Source: Candidatus Omnitrophota bacterium (GTDB lineage: Bacteria > Omnitrophota > Koll11 > Gygaellales > Profunditerraquicolaceae). From it: DNA of 6,642 nucleotides. The position numbers and the translations under genes are program-made. The notes beneath the pieces are model-generated. The model was not told where the DNA came from and searched no databases. It worked only from the letters and a program-made list of their open reading frames with translations. The stretch lies in assembly GCA_028712045.1 (NCBI GenBank), contig JAQTRA010000054.1, forward strand, positions 1 to 6,642, in the 5' to 3' direction. This document shows, piece after piece, positions 1 through 5,864 of this stretch (position 1 is the stretch's first letter; every line of letters begins with the position of its first letter).

Positions 1-287
1 GATATATGTACTAACTTTATATATTTGCGCAATGCTACCTCAGCAAGCATTAAGGAAACAAAGCTATTCGCTAATAGAGTTGCGTCTTTTTCCAATTCAC
101 AATCATCAACATTTTTACTACCTGTAATACCAATGCAGTTAATGATTACTTTAGGATTGCATTTCTTAATCAACTTATCGGCATCGCTAAAACAATTTAT
201 CTTTGAACCATCAATCCTACAATCAAGCTCTTTCTGCAGGCTTTTGCCGATAAAACCATTCCCTAAAATTAAAATCTTTTTATTCAT
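1..287 (-). CDS. RmlD/NAD(P)-dependent epimerase-like Rossmann protein, N-terminal part (cut by window edge)
   Basis: This is an open frame of 95 codons from ATG at 287-285, running off the left edge without a stop. It begins MNKKILILGNGFIGKSL, a first beta strand followed by a GxGxxG dinucleotide-binding loop (GNGFIG, residues 9-14). Residues 44-53 (NPKVIINCIG) and 89-95 (YIKLVHI) match the strands that in dTDP-4-dehydrorhamnose reductase (RmlD) and related extended SDR enzymes read PDVIINCAA and LVHIS. The family makes or modifies nucleotide sugars in the cytoplasm. The catalytic Tyr-x-x-x-Lys and the substrate domain lie outside the window, so reductase and epimerase cannot be told apart. 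The start overlaps the last 8 bp of rmlA and has no clear Shine-Dalgarno, which suggests translational coupling. Its position directly after rmlA supports a role in dTDP-sugar synthesis. Confidence 0.8.
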   Translation of the reverse strand, partial: MNKKILILGNGFIGKSLQKELDCRIDGSKINCFSDADKLIKKCNPKVIINCIGITGSKNVDDCELEKDATLLANSFVSLMLAEVALRKYIKLVHI

Positions 288-1146
288 TTTTAAGTAAATT
301 CTTTAAGTATTCCCCATAGCTAGTAGGTATTTGATTAGCGAGTTTCAATAATTGTGTTTTATCAATATACCCCATGCGGTATGCTACTTCCTCAATACAG
401 CCGATCTTCAATCCCTGCCTGTCTTCTATCGTTTTGATAAAAACCGATGCGTCAATTAACGATTCATAGGTCCCTGTGTCAAGCCAGGCATAACCTCGGC
501 CTAATAACTTAACCTTGAGCATTCTTCGCCTTAAATACTCTTTATTTAGATCATTAATTTCTAATTCTCCTCTATTAGAAGATTTCATTTTTCTTGCAAT
601 TTTCGACGCGGAATTATCATAAAAATACATACCACAAGTTACCCAATTAGATTTCGGTTTTTTCGGCTTTTCCTCAAGAGAAACTACATTAGAATCCTTA
701 TCAAATCCAATAACTCCATATCTTTGTGGATCTTTAACAGTATAGCCAAAAATTAACGCCCCTTCTTCTAGCTTAGCAGCTTCCTGCACAAGCGTTACTA
801 ACTGATCACCATAAAATATGTTATCTCCCAAGGCCAGACAAACACTATCATCGGCAATAAACTTTTCTCCAATAATCAAACTCTGAGCAATACCCTTGGG
901 TTCTTTTTGCATGGCATAAGCAATTTTTATCCCTAATTCATTTCCTTCTCCTAACAAATCTTTAAACCTAGGTAAATCTTTAGGCGTAGAAATTATCAAA
1001 ATATCTTTAATTCCGGCCAACATCAGCACCGAAAGCGGATAATAGATCATCGGCTTGTCATAAATCGGCAGCATCTGCTTGCATACGCCTTTGGTAATCG
1101 GGTAAAGCCGCGTAGCTTTGCCGCCGGCAAGAATTATCCCTTTCAT
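280..1146 (-). CDS. rmlA: glucose-1-phosphate thymidylyltransferase (dTDP-glucose pyrophosphorylase)
   Basis: The 288-residue product matches the usual length of the short RmlA (RfbA) class. RmlA joins glucose-1-phosphate and dTTP to give dTDP-glucose and pyrophosphate, the first step to dTDP-rhamnose and other deoxysugars. Visible motifs: nucleotide loop LAGGKATRLYP (6-16), KQMLPIYDKPMIYYPLS (23-39) with the phosphate-contacting Lys23, LGDNIFYG (106-113) with metal-binding Asp108, RYGV (142-145), EEKPKKPKSNWV (158-169), GELEINDLN (193-201) and WLDTGT (221-226) with the second metal-binding Asp223. The usual Gly in GGxGTR is Ala here (residue 11), a variant also met in related nucleotidyltransferases. 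The ATG overlaps the stop of the SemiSWEET gene (ATGA), and a strong GGGAGGG ribosome site lies 4 nt upstream, which fixes the start. The 3' end overlaps the next gene by 8 bp. The hexose mutase at 4411-5796 could supply its substrate. Confidence 0.95.
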   Translation of the reverse strand: MKGIILAGGKATRLYPITKGVCKQMLPIYDKPMIYYPLSVLMLAGIKDILIISTPKDLPRFKDLLGEGNELGIKIAYAMQKEPKGIAQSLIIGEKFIADDSVCLALGDNIFYGDQLVTLVQEAAKLEEGALIFGYTVKDPQRYGVIGFDKDSNVVSLEEKPKKPKSNWVTCGMYFYDNSASKIARKMKSSNRGELEINDLNKEYLRRRMLKVKLLGRGYAWLDTGTYESLIDASVFIKTIEDRQGLKIGCIEEVAYRMGYIDKTQLLKLANQIPTSYGEYLKNLLKNE

Positions 1147-1403
1147 TTAACCCTCCCGTATTTAAAATATAAAAATATGAGCACGGCTAATGTGATAAAA
1201 GTAGTAACATTTGCGATTATGATTATTGGATCCTGGCGGGCGATTCCATAAACCATCCATAGAAAAACACCAGCTTCAAGCTGAAATAACGTAACCGGGC
1301 TGACGTCCTTGACAGATTTGGTCCTTAGCGACCGGAATACCTGCGGGACAAAAGAAAACATGGTTAGCGTAGCCGCTGTTGCGCCGATTATTGTCCAAAG
1401 CAT
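1143..1403 (-). CDS. SemiSWEET-type sugar transporter (MtN3/PQ-loop family)
   Basis: The 86-residue protein has the length and pattern of bacterial SemiSWEETs, which dimerise in the inner membrane and move sugars down their gradient. Three hydrophobic segments are visible at about residues 3-23, 37-55 and 59-80. The first holds the PQ-loop motif FSFVPQV (16-22). It is followed by the basic loop RSLRTKSVKDVSP (24-36), typical of the family (TKSxxDxS). Trp49 and Asn65 fall where the sugar pocket Trp and Asn of characterised SemiSWEETs lie. The ATG at 1403 is the only start that preserves the first membrane segment, but there is no recognisable Shine-Dalgarno before it; the 40-bp gap to tyrS is largely a palindromic repeat. 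The stop overlaps the rmlA start, suggesting coupled translation. The transported sugar cannot be read from sequence. It could be imported sugar feeding the RmlA pathway, but that is inference. Confidence 0.88.
   Translation of the reverse strand: MLWTIIGATAATLTMFSFVPQVFRSLRTKSVKDVSPVTLFQLEAGVFLWMVYGIARQDPIIIIANVTTFITLAVLIFLYFKYGRVK
1151..1157 (-). promoter_or_regulatory. strong ribosome binding site of rmlA inside the SemiSWEET 3' end
   Basis: The minus strand reads GGGAGGG, then TTAA, then the rmlA ATG. This near-perfect Shine-Dalgarno lies wholly in the last codons of the SemiSWEET gene and sets the rmlA start at 1146. With the ATGA stop/start overlap it indicates that rmlA can be translated by reinitiation and also independently. 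Confidence 0.8.
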
Positions 1404-1420
1404 ATAATTTACTTAATTTA

Positions 1421-1444
1421 GGGACGTCCTCTTAGGGGACACCC
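1421..1444. repeat. imperfect palindromic element in the tyrS-SemiSWEET gap
   Basis: On the plus strand GGGACGTCC (1421-1429) faces GGACACCC (1437-1444) across a 7-nt loop. The arms pair over 8 positions with one bulged base and one G-T pair. GGACGTCC at 1422-1429 is itself an 8-bp palindrome. The element fills most of the 40-bp gap and begins at the tyrS stop codon (TAG, 1444-1446). As RNA it would form a short GC-rich hairpin with no following U-run, so it is a poor intrinsic terminator. It looks like a degenerate copy of a dispersed short palindrome, but only one copy is in the window, so that is inference. Confidence 0.55.
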
Positions 1445-2610
1445 TAGAGCACTACTTTTAAAAACCTGCGGGAACCGGCTTTGAGGATGCCGGGTTCATT
1501 GGGCACAAAATCATCTTTTTCAACTTTTACATTGTTAAAACTTACTGCTCCCTGCTTAATCAACCTGCGCGCTTCATTGCCGCTGGCAACCAGCTTGCTT
1601 TCGGTAAGTATGATCAGGATATTTTTCTTGCCATCAGTTTTAAATTTAGGCATATCCTGGGGAATCTCTTTTTGGGAAAATACGCGGGTAAACTCATCTG
1701 CTTCTTTAATTGCCGCCTGATCCGAATGGTATTGGGTAATAATAATCTTAGCTAAATTTATTTTCGCATCCCGCGGATGCATCTGCTTTACTAAATTCAA
1801 ATCTTCATCCGTAAGCAGTTCATAATATTTAACCATCAGCTCATCGGAAATAGACATGATCTTACCGAACATGTCCTTGGCCGGCTCATTTATGCCGATA
1901 TAGTTACCATAAGACTTACTCATCTTTTGGACGCCATCAGTGCCTTCTAGTAACGGCATCGTAATCACAACTTGCGGCTCCTGCTGAAAATTCTTCTGTA
2001 TATCGCGCCCAACAAGAAGATTAAAAATCTGGTCGGTACCTCCAAGCTCTACATCTGCCTTAAGCTCAAAAGAATCATACCCTTGCATAACAGGATACAT
2101 AAACTCTAACATCGATATATTTTGCTGCCTATCAAATCGATTCTTAAAATCTTCTCTTTGAAGCATTTGATTAACGGAAATACCCATTGTCAGCCGTAAA
2201 AATTTATTTAAATCCAACCTAGATAGCCATCTGCTGTTAAAACATGTTTTAATTTTTCTTAAATTTAACACCTTGCCTACTTGTTTTTTATAAGTTTTAG
2301 CATTTTCGTCAACTTCTTTTTTTGTCAAAGTCTTACGAAGTTGAGACTTTCCGGTAGGATCTCCAATCATGGCAGTAAAATCACCGATCAAAAAGTAAAC
2401 CTCATGCCCACAATCCTGAAACTGGCGCAACTTTCTTAAAAGCACAGTATGGCCTAAGTGCAGATCCGGCGCAGTCGGATCAAAACCTGCTTTAATTTTT
2501 AAGGGGCGCTTAGTTCTAATGCTCTGCTCAAGCTTCTTGCGAAGCTCATCTTCAGAGATTATCTCTAAGACGCCCCTTTTAATTATTTCCAGCTGTTGAT
2601 TGATATCCAT
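1444..2610 (-). CDS. tyrS: tyrosyl-tRNA synthetase (tyrosine--tRNA ligase)
   Basis: The 388-residue class I aminoacyl-tRNA synthetase activates tyrosine with ATP and charges tRNA-Tyr in the cytoplasm. The Rossmann catalytic domain (about 1-320) shows AGFDPTAPDLHLGH (41-54), where HLGH is the HIGH signature. It also shows FLIGDFTAMIGDPTGKS (73-89), MQGYDS (175-180), DVELGGTDQIFN (186-197) and KMSKS (229-233). The GFDPTAPDLHLGH and GGTDQ patterns are those of TyrRS, not TrpRS. A C-terminal S4-like RNA-binding domain covers about 325-388 (SKLVASGNEARRLIKQGAVSF). The length is slightly below the usual 400 or so and nothing essential is missing. The start is supported by the family-typical N-terminus (MDINQQLEIIKRG), but the upstream 20 nt contain no Shine-Dalgarno because a hairpin element ends 18 bp before the ATG. 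The TAG stop adjoins another palindromic element. Confidence 0.96.
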   Translation of the reverse strand: MDINQQLEIIKRGVLEIISEDELRKKLEQSIRTKRPLKIKAGFDPTAPDLHLGHTVLLRKLRQFQDCGHEVYFLIGDFTAMIGDPTGKSQLRKTLTKKEVDENAKTYKKQVGKVLNLRKIKTCFNSRWLSRLDLNKFLRLTMGISVNQMLQREDFKNRFDRQQNISMLEFMYPVMQGYDSFELKADVELGGTDQIFNLLVGRDIQKNFQQEPQVVITMPLLEGTDGVQKMSKSYGNYIGINEPAKDMFGKIMSISDELMVKYYELLTDEDLNLVKQMHPRDAKINLAKIIITQYHSDQAAIKEADEFTRVFSQKEIPQDMPKFKTDGKKNILIILTESKLVASGNEARRLIKQGAVSFNNVKVEKDDFVPNEPGILKAGSRRFLKVVL

Positions 2611-2628
2611 GCTTTATATTGGGATATA

Positions 2629-2681
2629 GGGGTCAGATCTATTTTTATAGTATTAGGTCACAGAAAAAAAGATCTGACCCC
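2629..2681. repeat. REP-like palindromic element with GGGGTCAGATCT arms
   Basis: GGGGTCAGATCT at 2629-2640 is the exact reverse complement of AGATCTGACCCC at 2670-2681. After one mismatch, TTTTT (2642-2646) pairs with AAAAA (2664-2668), giving a stem of about 17 pairs around a 17-nt loop. The 53-bp element fills most of the 80-bp gap between the S1 stop (2691) and the tyrS start (2610). GGGGTCAG-type palindromes are familiar as dispersed elements of the REP/RAYT (Y1 transposase) kind in environmental bacterial genomes; assignment here rests on resemblance, and no transposase is in the window. In the transcript it would make a strong hairpin between S1 and tyrS. No U-run follows on the minus strand, so termination is uncertain. 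Confidence 0.75.
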
Positions 2682-2690
2682 ATTTTTATC

Positions 2691-4235
2691 TTATAAACGA
2701 GCTGTTAAACCAATCTTTGCCTGCTCCACGTCTACCTTGATTACCTTTACCTTTATTTTATCGCCTGGCTTGAGATTAGCAACTGTTTCTTTTTCGATCT
2801 CGCTAGAGTAGATCAAACCTTCCAGTTCATCATCGATTTTGGCAAATACGCCAAACTCGGTAATACTGGCCACCTCAGCTTCCATCTGCGTATCCAGAGG
2901 ATATTTCTCGGCGATTTTCGACCAGGGATTATCCTGCAGTTGTTTGAGGCCTAAGGCAATACGGCGATTCGTAGAATCCACCGAAAGCACGGAAACATCC
3001 AGCTTCTGCCCTTTTTTCAAAACATCCTGCGGATGGCCGATTCTTTTGGTCCAGGAGATATCCGATACATGGATCATACCTTCCAGGTTAGAATCTAACT
3101 CCACAAATGCCCCGTATTCAGTAAAGCCGCGGATCTTCCCACTGACTTTAGTACCTACAGGATATATTTTTTCTGCTTCCAGCCAGGGATTCATTTCCAG
3201 CTGTTTTAAACTTAAAGATATCCGGCGCGAATCTTTTTCCACGCTTAATATCTGAGTTTCCACCATATCTCCGACGGCAAACATTTCTCCGGGATTATTC
3301 ACGCGCTTAGTCCAGGAGATCTCGGAAACATGGATCAGGCCTTCGATGCCTTTTTCCAGTTCCACAAAAACTCCGTAAGGTAAAATATTGACTACTTTGC
3401 CTTTAACTTTTGAACCGATGGTGAACTTGCCTTCGATATCCTGCCAGGGATCCGGCAGTCTTTGCTTTAATCCTAAGGAAACTTTACCCGAAGCTTGATC
3501 CAGGTTTAAAATCATCACTTCGATTTTGTCGCCGATGGCAACAATTTCTGAAGGATGGCTGATCTTTGACCAGGACATATCGGTGATATGCAACAGCCCG
3601 TCAACTCCGCCAAGATCAATAAACGCACCAAAGTCAGTGATCGCTTTGACTAATCCGGGATAAATATTGCCGATCTTTAATTCTCCCCAGATCTTACCTT
3701 TAGCAACGTCTCGCTCGGCTTGCACTGCTTCGCGGCGGCTGACAATAATGCTGCGGCGTAAATTATTCACTTTCACAATCTTGAATTTGAATATTTTATA
3801 CAAGATATCCTTATCCGCGATATTGCGGAAAGATGAAAGTGAACTGGGCAAGAACCCTTCGATCCCCATAATATCGACGAGGAATCCGCCTTTAACTTTC
3901 TTGACCGGCTTGCCTTCAACCAGAGTGCCGTCATTAGAGTATTTAACGATTTTATCCCAGCCAGCCATACATAAGGCTTTTTCGCGCGATAATGTCATTA
4001 CGCCTGCGTCATTTTCCATCGTCTCCAGCAGGAATTCCAGCTCTTTACCTACTTCTAAATCCGCGGTGCTGAATTCAGTGATCGGCACAATACCTTCGGA
4101 TTTAAAACCCACATCCACCAAAACTTCTTTGGTTTTGATTTCTACGATTTTGCCCGTGACCACCTGGCCTTCTTTTAAAACTTTGATACTTTGGTTATAC
4201 AATAATTCTAATTCTGCCCTGGTTTCTGTTGACAT
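2691..4235 (-). CDS. rpsA: 30S ribosomal protein S1, six S1 domains
   Basis: The 514-residue protein carries six OB-fold S1 motifs, at about residues 22-85, 103-170, 187-256, 272-343, 359-430 and 446-514. Domains 1 and 2 are divergent, as expected for the part that docks S1 on the 30S subunit through S2. Domains 3-6 are the mRNA-binding array with repeated phrases such as DFGAFIDLGGVDGLLHI, YGVFVELEKGIEGLIHVSEISW and YGAFVELDSNLEGMIHVSDISW. Conserved DPW, NPW and NPW linkers follow domains 3, 4 and 5. The number and order of domains fit the full-length proteobacterial-type S1, slightly shorter than the E. coli protein (557). Domain 6 has degraded from HVS to IYSS near residue 485. An AAAGGAAG ribosome site lies about 9 nt before the ATG. 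The gene follows a 175-bp gap holding a repeat copy and precedes tyrS. S1 unwinds and delivers mRNAs with weak Shine-Dalgarno sites, which is relevant to its neighbours. Confidence 0.94.
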   Translation of the reverse strand: MSTETRAELELLYNQSIKVLKEGQVVTGKIVEIKTKEVLVDVGFKSEGIVPITEFSTADLEVGKELEFLLETMENDAGVMTLSREKALCMAGWDKIVKYSNDGTLVEGKPVKKVKGGFLVDIMGIEGFLPSSLSSFRNIADKDILYKIFKFKIVKVNNLRRSIIVSRREAVQAERDVAKGKIWGELKIGNIYPGLVKAITDFGAFIDLGGVDGLLHITDMSWSKISHPSEIVAIGDKIEVMILNLDQASGKVSLGLKQRLPDPWQDIEGKFTIGSKVKGKVVNILPYGVFVELEKGIEGLIHVSEISWTKRVNNPGEMFAVGDMVETQILSVEKDSRRISLSLKQLEMNPWLEAEKIYPVGTKVSGKIRGFTEYGAFVELDSNLEGMIHVSDISWTKRIGHPQDVLKKGQKLDVSVLSVDSTNRRIALGLKQLQDNPWSKIAEKYPLDTQMEAEVASITEFGVFAKIDDELEGLIYSSEIEKETVANLKPGDKIKVKVIKVDVEQAKIGLTARL

Positions 4236-4276
4236 TTTAAGTTACTTCCTTTCTTATGATTGTTTTTATTAAATAT

Positions 4277-4317
4277 GTAGGGGAGGTTTAAACCTCCCCT
4301 ACGTTGTGGATAACTTA
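4277..4317. repeat. 41-bp palindrome plus DnaA-box repeat, copy 1 (mutase-S1 gap)
   Basis: Positions 4277-4289 (GTAGGGGAGGTTT) and 4290-4302 (AAACCTCCCCTAC) form a perfect 26-bp palindrome with no spacer. It is followed by GTTGTGGATAACTTA (4303-4317). The whole 41 bp is identical to 5823-5863, in the same orientation, and identity stops at both ends. The element lies 41 bp before the S1 start codon and about 93 bp after the mutase stop, so it is transcribed as part of the S1 leader. No T-run follows on the minus strand, so it does not look like a standard terminator. Confidence 0.9.
4305..4313 (-). promoter_or_regulatory. consensus DnaA box within repeat copy 1
   Basis: The minus strand reads TTATCCACA, an exact match to the strongest E. 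coli DnaA-box sequence. It sits 2 bp outside the palindrome. A 9-bp match can occur by chance, but here it is preserved in both copies of the repeat. Binding by DnaA is inferred only. Confidence 0.4.
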
Positions 4318-4333
4318 ATTGATAAGCAAAATA

Positions 4334-4366
4334 GCCGAAATCATCTGCCGAACTTCATGATTTGGC
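4334..4366 (-). terminator. possible weak hairpin terminator downstream of the mutase
   Basis: On the minus strand GCCAAATCAT pairs with ATGATTT-C-GGC across a 12-nt loop, giving a 10-pair stem with one bulged base. It is followed by TATTTTGCTT, only moderately T-rich. It lies 44 bp after the mutase stop. The stem is AT-rich in the middle, so strength is doubtful, and it may be only an mRNA 3'-end structure. Confidence 0.3.
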
Positions 4367-4410
4367 TCCCCCTTTCCCCGTAAATTTATAGCTAGTATAA
4401 ACATCTTGAT

Positions 4411-5796
4411 TTATACCCCATCCTTTAAAATTTCTTTGGCTAAAACTAAAAGCTTCTTTGCCTGCGCTAAGCTTTTTGCTTCCGCGTAAGTCCGCATAAT
4501 TGGCTCGGTGCCTGAACCACGGAACATTAACCAGCTCTGGTCTTCGCAAATAAGCTTTATACCGTCGTAATCCTTAATCTCCACCACTTTTTTACCCAAT
4601 AGTTCTTTGGGTAAATTTTCTTTTTTCGGCTCCACACGTTTAGCTAAATGAAAATCCTGCCTGACATAATAAAATTTACCAAACTGCTTTTCAGTTTCGT
4701 TTAAGATCTTTAAGATGTTTTTATTGCGATAAACCATCATTTCGATCAATAAAAGCCCGGCCATCGTTCCATCGCGCTCCGGAATATAACCCTTAACGCC
4801 CATACCGCCGGCTTCTTCGCCTCCGGCAACAATATCTTCAGTTTCCATAAGATTAGAAATATATTTAAAACCTACGGGAGTTTCATAAAGCTTGATCCCC
4901 AGGAATTTAGCGATATTATCCATCATGGTTGTGCCGCAGATAGTTTTAACTAAACCGCCGCTCCAGCCACGATCCTGATTTAAATGCAAGGCTAATAAAC
5001 CCAGGATTTTTTGAGGATGAATAAATACTCCGCCGGGAGCAACCGCAGCGATCCTGTCCGCATCGCCGTCTAAAGCAATACCCAGGTCAAATTTTTCTTT
5101 TTTTACGCGGGCTTTTAATTCCTCTAAGTTTTCCTCAACCGGCTCTGGCCTGCCTCCATCAAAAGAAGGATTAATTGTGTTACGCATAAATTCCAGCTTT
5201 ATATTTGTGCCCTTAAGCACTTGGGCGATAAAACTATCGCCTGAGCCATACATCGAATCCACTAAAACTCTAAATTTTTTATTTTTGATTTTCTTAAGGT
5301 CAATATAATTACGGATAAACTTTATATAATCCTTAATAATATCTACGGGTTTTATCGGGCTGACTAAAGCTGTATCCTTAACCGGCGTCTTTCCCAGCAG
5401 TTTCTCAACTTCGCCTGTTACTTCCTGGCTGGCTCCTCCACCGGCAGCATTCTTGATTTTAAAACCATTATATTCTGCCGGGTTATGCGAGGCGGTGATC
5501 ATAATCCCCAGATCCAGCTTACGGGTTTTCACCACAAAACTTAATGCCGGGGTAGGCGTGGGCCGGTCAGAAAGGACAACCTCCATGCCGTTATTCTGTA
5601 AAACTATTGCCGCGGCTTCGGCAAATTTTGCGGACATAAAACGCGTGTCATAACCAACTGCTACTTTTTTACCCGTGCCTAAATAATCCGCGACTGCCTG
5701 AGTCAGGATCCTGACATTTTCCAATGTATAGGTATCCGCGATAATTGCTCTCCAGCCATCTGTGCCAAATTTAATTTGTGAAACTGTGTTGCTCAT
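4411..5796 (-). CDS. phosphoglucomutase/phosphomannomutase family hexose mutase
   Basis: The 461-residue alpha-D-phosphohexomutase interconverts hexose-6-phosphate and hexose-1-phosphate through a phosphoserine. Four domains are evident from their signature loops: FGTDGWR (10-16), TASHNP with the phosphorylated Ser103 (101-106), the magnesium loop DGDADR (243-248), the sugar-binding loop GGEEAGG (325-331) and the phosphate-binding loop RGSGTEP (426-432). GEES(G) is the commonest sugar-loop sequence in glucose- or mannose-using members; Ala329 replaces that Ser, so substrate preference is uncertain. GlmM is less likely, given the length and TASHNP context. The ATG at 5796 has AGGAG 9 nt upstream; an earlier ATG at 5803 is in another frame. 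Identical 41-bp repeats flank the gene on both sides. It could provide glucose-1-phosphate for RmlA further along the block. Confidence 0.93.
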   Translation of the reverse strand: MSNTVSQIKFGTDGWRAIIADTYTLENVRILTQAVADYLGTGKKVAVGYDTRFMSAKFAEAAAIVLQNNGMEVVLSDRPTPTPALSFVVKTRKLDLGIMITASHNPAEYNGFKIKNAAGGGASQEVTGEVEKLLGKTPVKDTALVSPIKPVDIIKDYIKFIRNYIDLKKIKNKKFRVLVDSMYGSGDSFIAQVLKGTNIKLEFMRNTINPSFDGGRPEPVEENLEELKARVKKEKFDLGIALDGDADRIAAVAPGGVFIHPQKILGLLALHLNQDRGWSGGLVKTICGTTMMDNIAKFLGIKLYETPVGFKYISNLMETEDIVAGGEEAGGMGVKGYIPERDGTMAGLLLIEMMVYRNKNILKILNETEKQFGKFYYVRQDFHLAKRVEPKKENLPKELLGKKVVEIKDYDGIKLICEDQSWLMFRGSGTEPIMRTYAEAKSLAQAKKLLVLAKEILKDGV

Positions 5797-5822
5797 TTTT
5801 CATTTCTCCTGTTTGTATTCTA

Positions 5823-5863
5823 GTAGGGGAGGTTTAAACCTCCCCTACGTTGTGGATAACTTA
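5823..5863. repeat. 41-bp palindrome plus DnaA-box repeat, copy 2 (rpe-mutase gap)
   Basis: This copy is base-for-base identical to 4277-4317: a perfect palindrome with arms at 5823-5835 and 5836-5848, then GTTGTGGATAACTTA (5849-5863). It takes up nearly all of the 68-bp gap, starting 1 bp after the rpe stop codon and ending 12 bp before the mutase AGGAG ribosome site. As RNA, the hairpin would form right at the end of rpe and just upstream of the mutase start region. Confidence 0.9.
5851..5859 (-). promoter_or_regulatory. consensus DnaA box within repeat copy 2
   Basis: TTATCCACA on the minus strand, at the same offset from the palindrome as in copy 1. It exactly matches the high-affinity E. 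coli DnaA box. There is no cluster of further boxes and no AT-rich unwinding region, so this is not an origin. Whether DnaA binds is not shown by the sequence. Confidence 0.4.
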
Positions 5864-5864
5864 T

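Noticed and set aside
25..297. Plus-strand 90-residue open frame
   Set aside because: It lies antisense to the better-supported Rossmann-fold gene fragment and the rmlA end, and its product is Ser/Phe-rich with no recognisable motif.
1110..1119. RmlA GGKATR instead of GGxGTR as a sign of an inactive enzyme
   Set aside because: Gly-to-Ala at this point is tolerated in related sugar nucleotidyltransferases, and all metal and substrate motifs are intact.
2629..2681. Strong promoter for tyrS inside the hairpin loop (TATAAA on the minus strand)
   Set aside because: There is a TATAAA but no acceptable -35 at proper spacing, and the AT-rich loop makes chance matches likely.
3667..4272. Plus-strand 201-residue open frame opposite S1
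   Set aside because: It is a shadow of the conserved S1 reading frame, low in complexity and without a ribosome site or motif.
4277..4302. Palindrome read as an intrinsic transcription terminator
   Set aside because: The stem is GC-rich enough, but no T-run follows on the coding strand in either copy, and the identical 15-bp tail points to a repeat element.
4355..4549. Minus-strand 64-residue frame overlapping the end of the mutase gene
   Set aside because: Most of it is in another frame of the conserved mutase C-terminus (RGSGTEP region), and it has no family resemblance.
4277..5863. Replication origin suggested by two consensus DnaA boxes
   Set aside because: The boxes are 1.5 kb apart inside dispersed repeats, with no box cluster, no AT-rich unwinding element and no dnaA, dnaN or gidA nearby.
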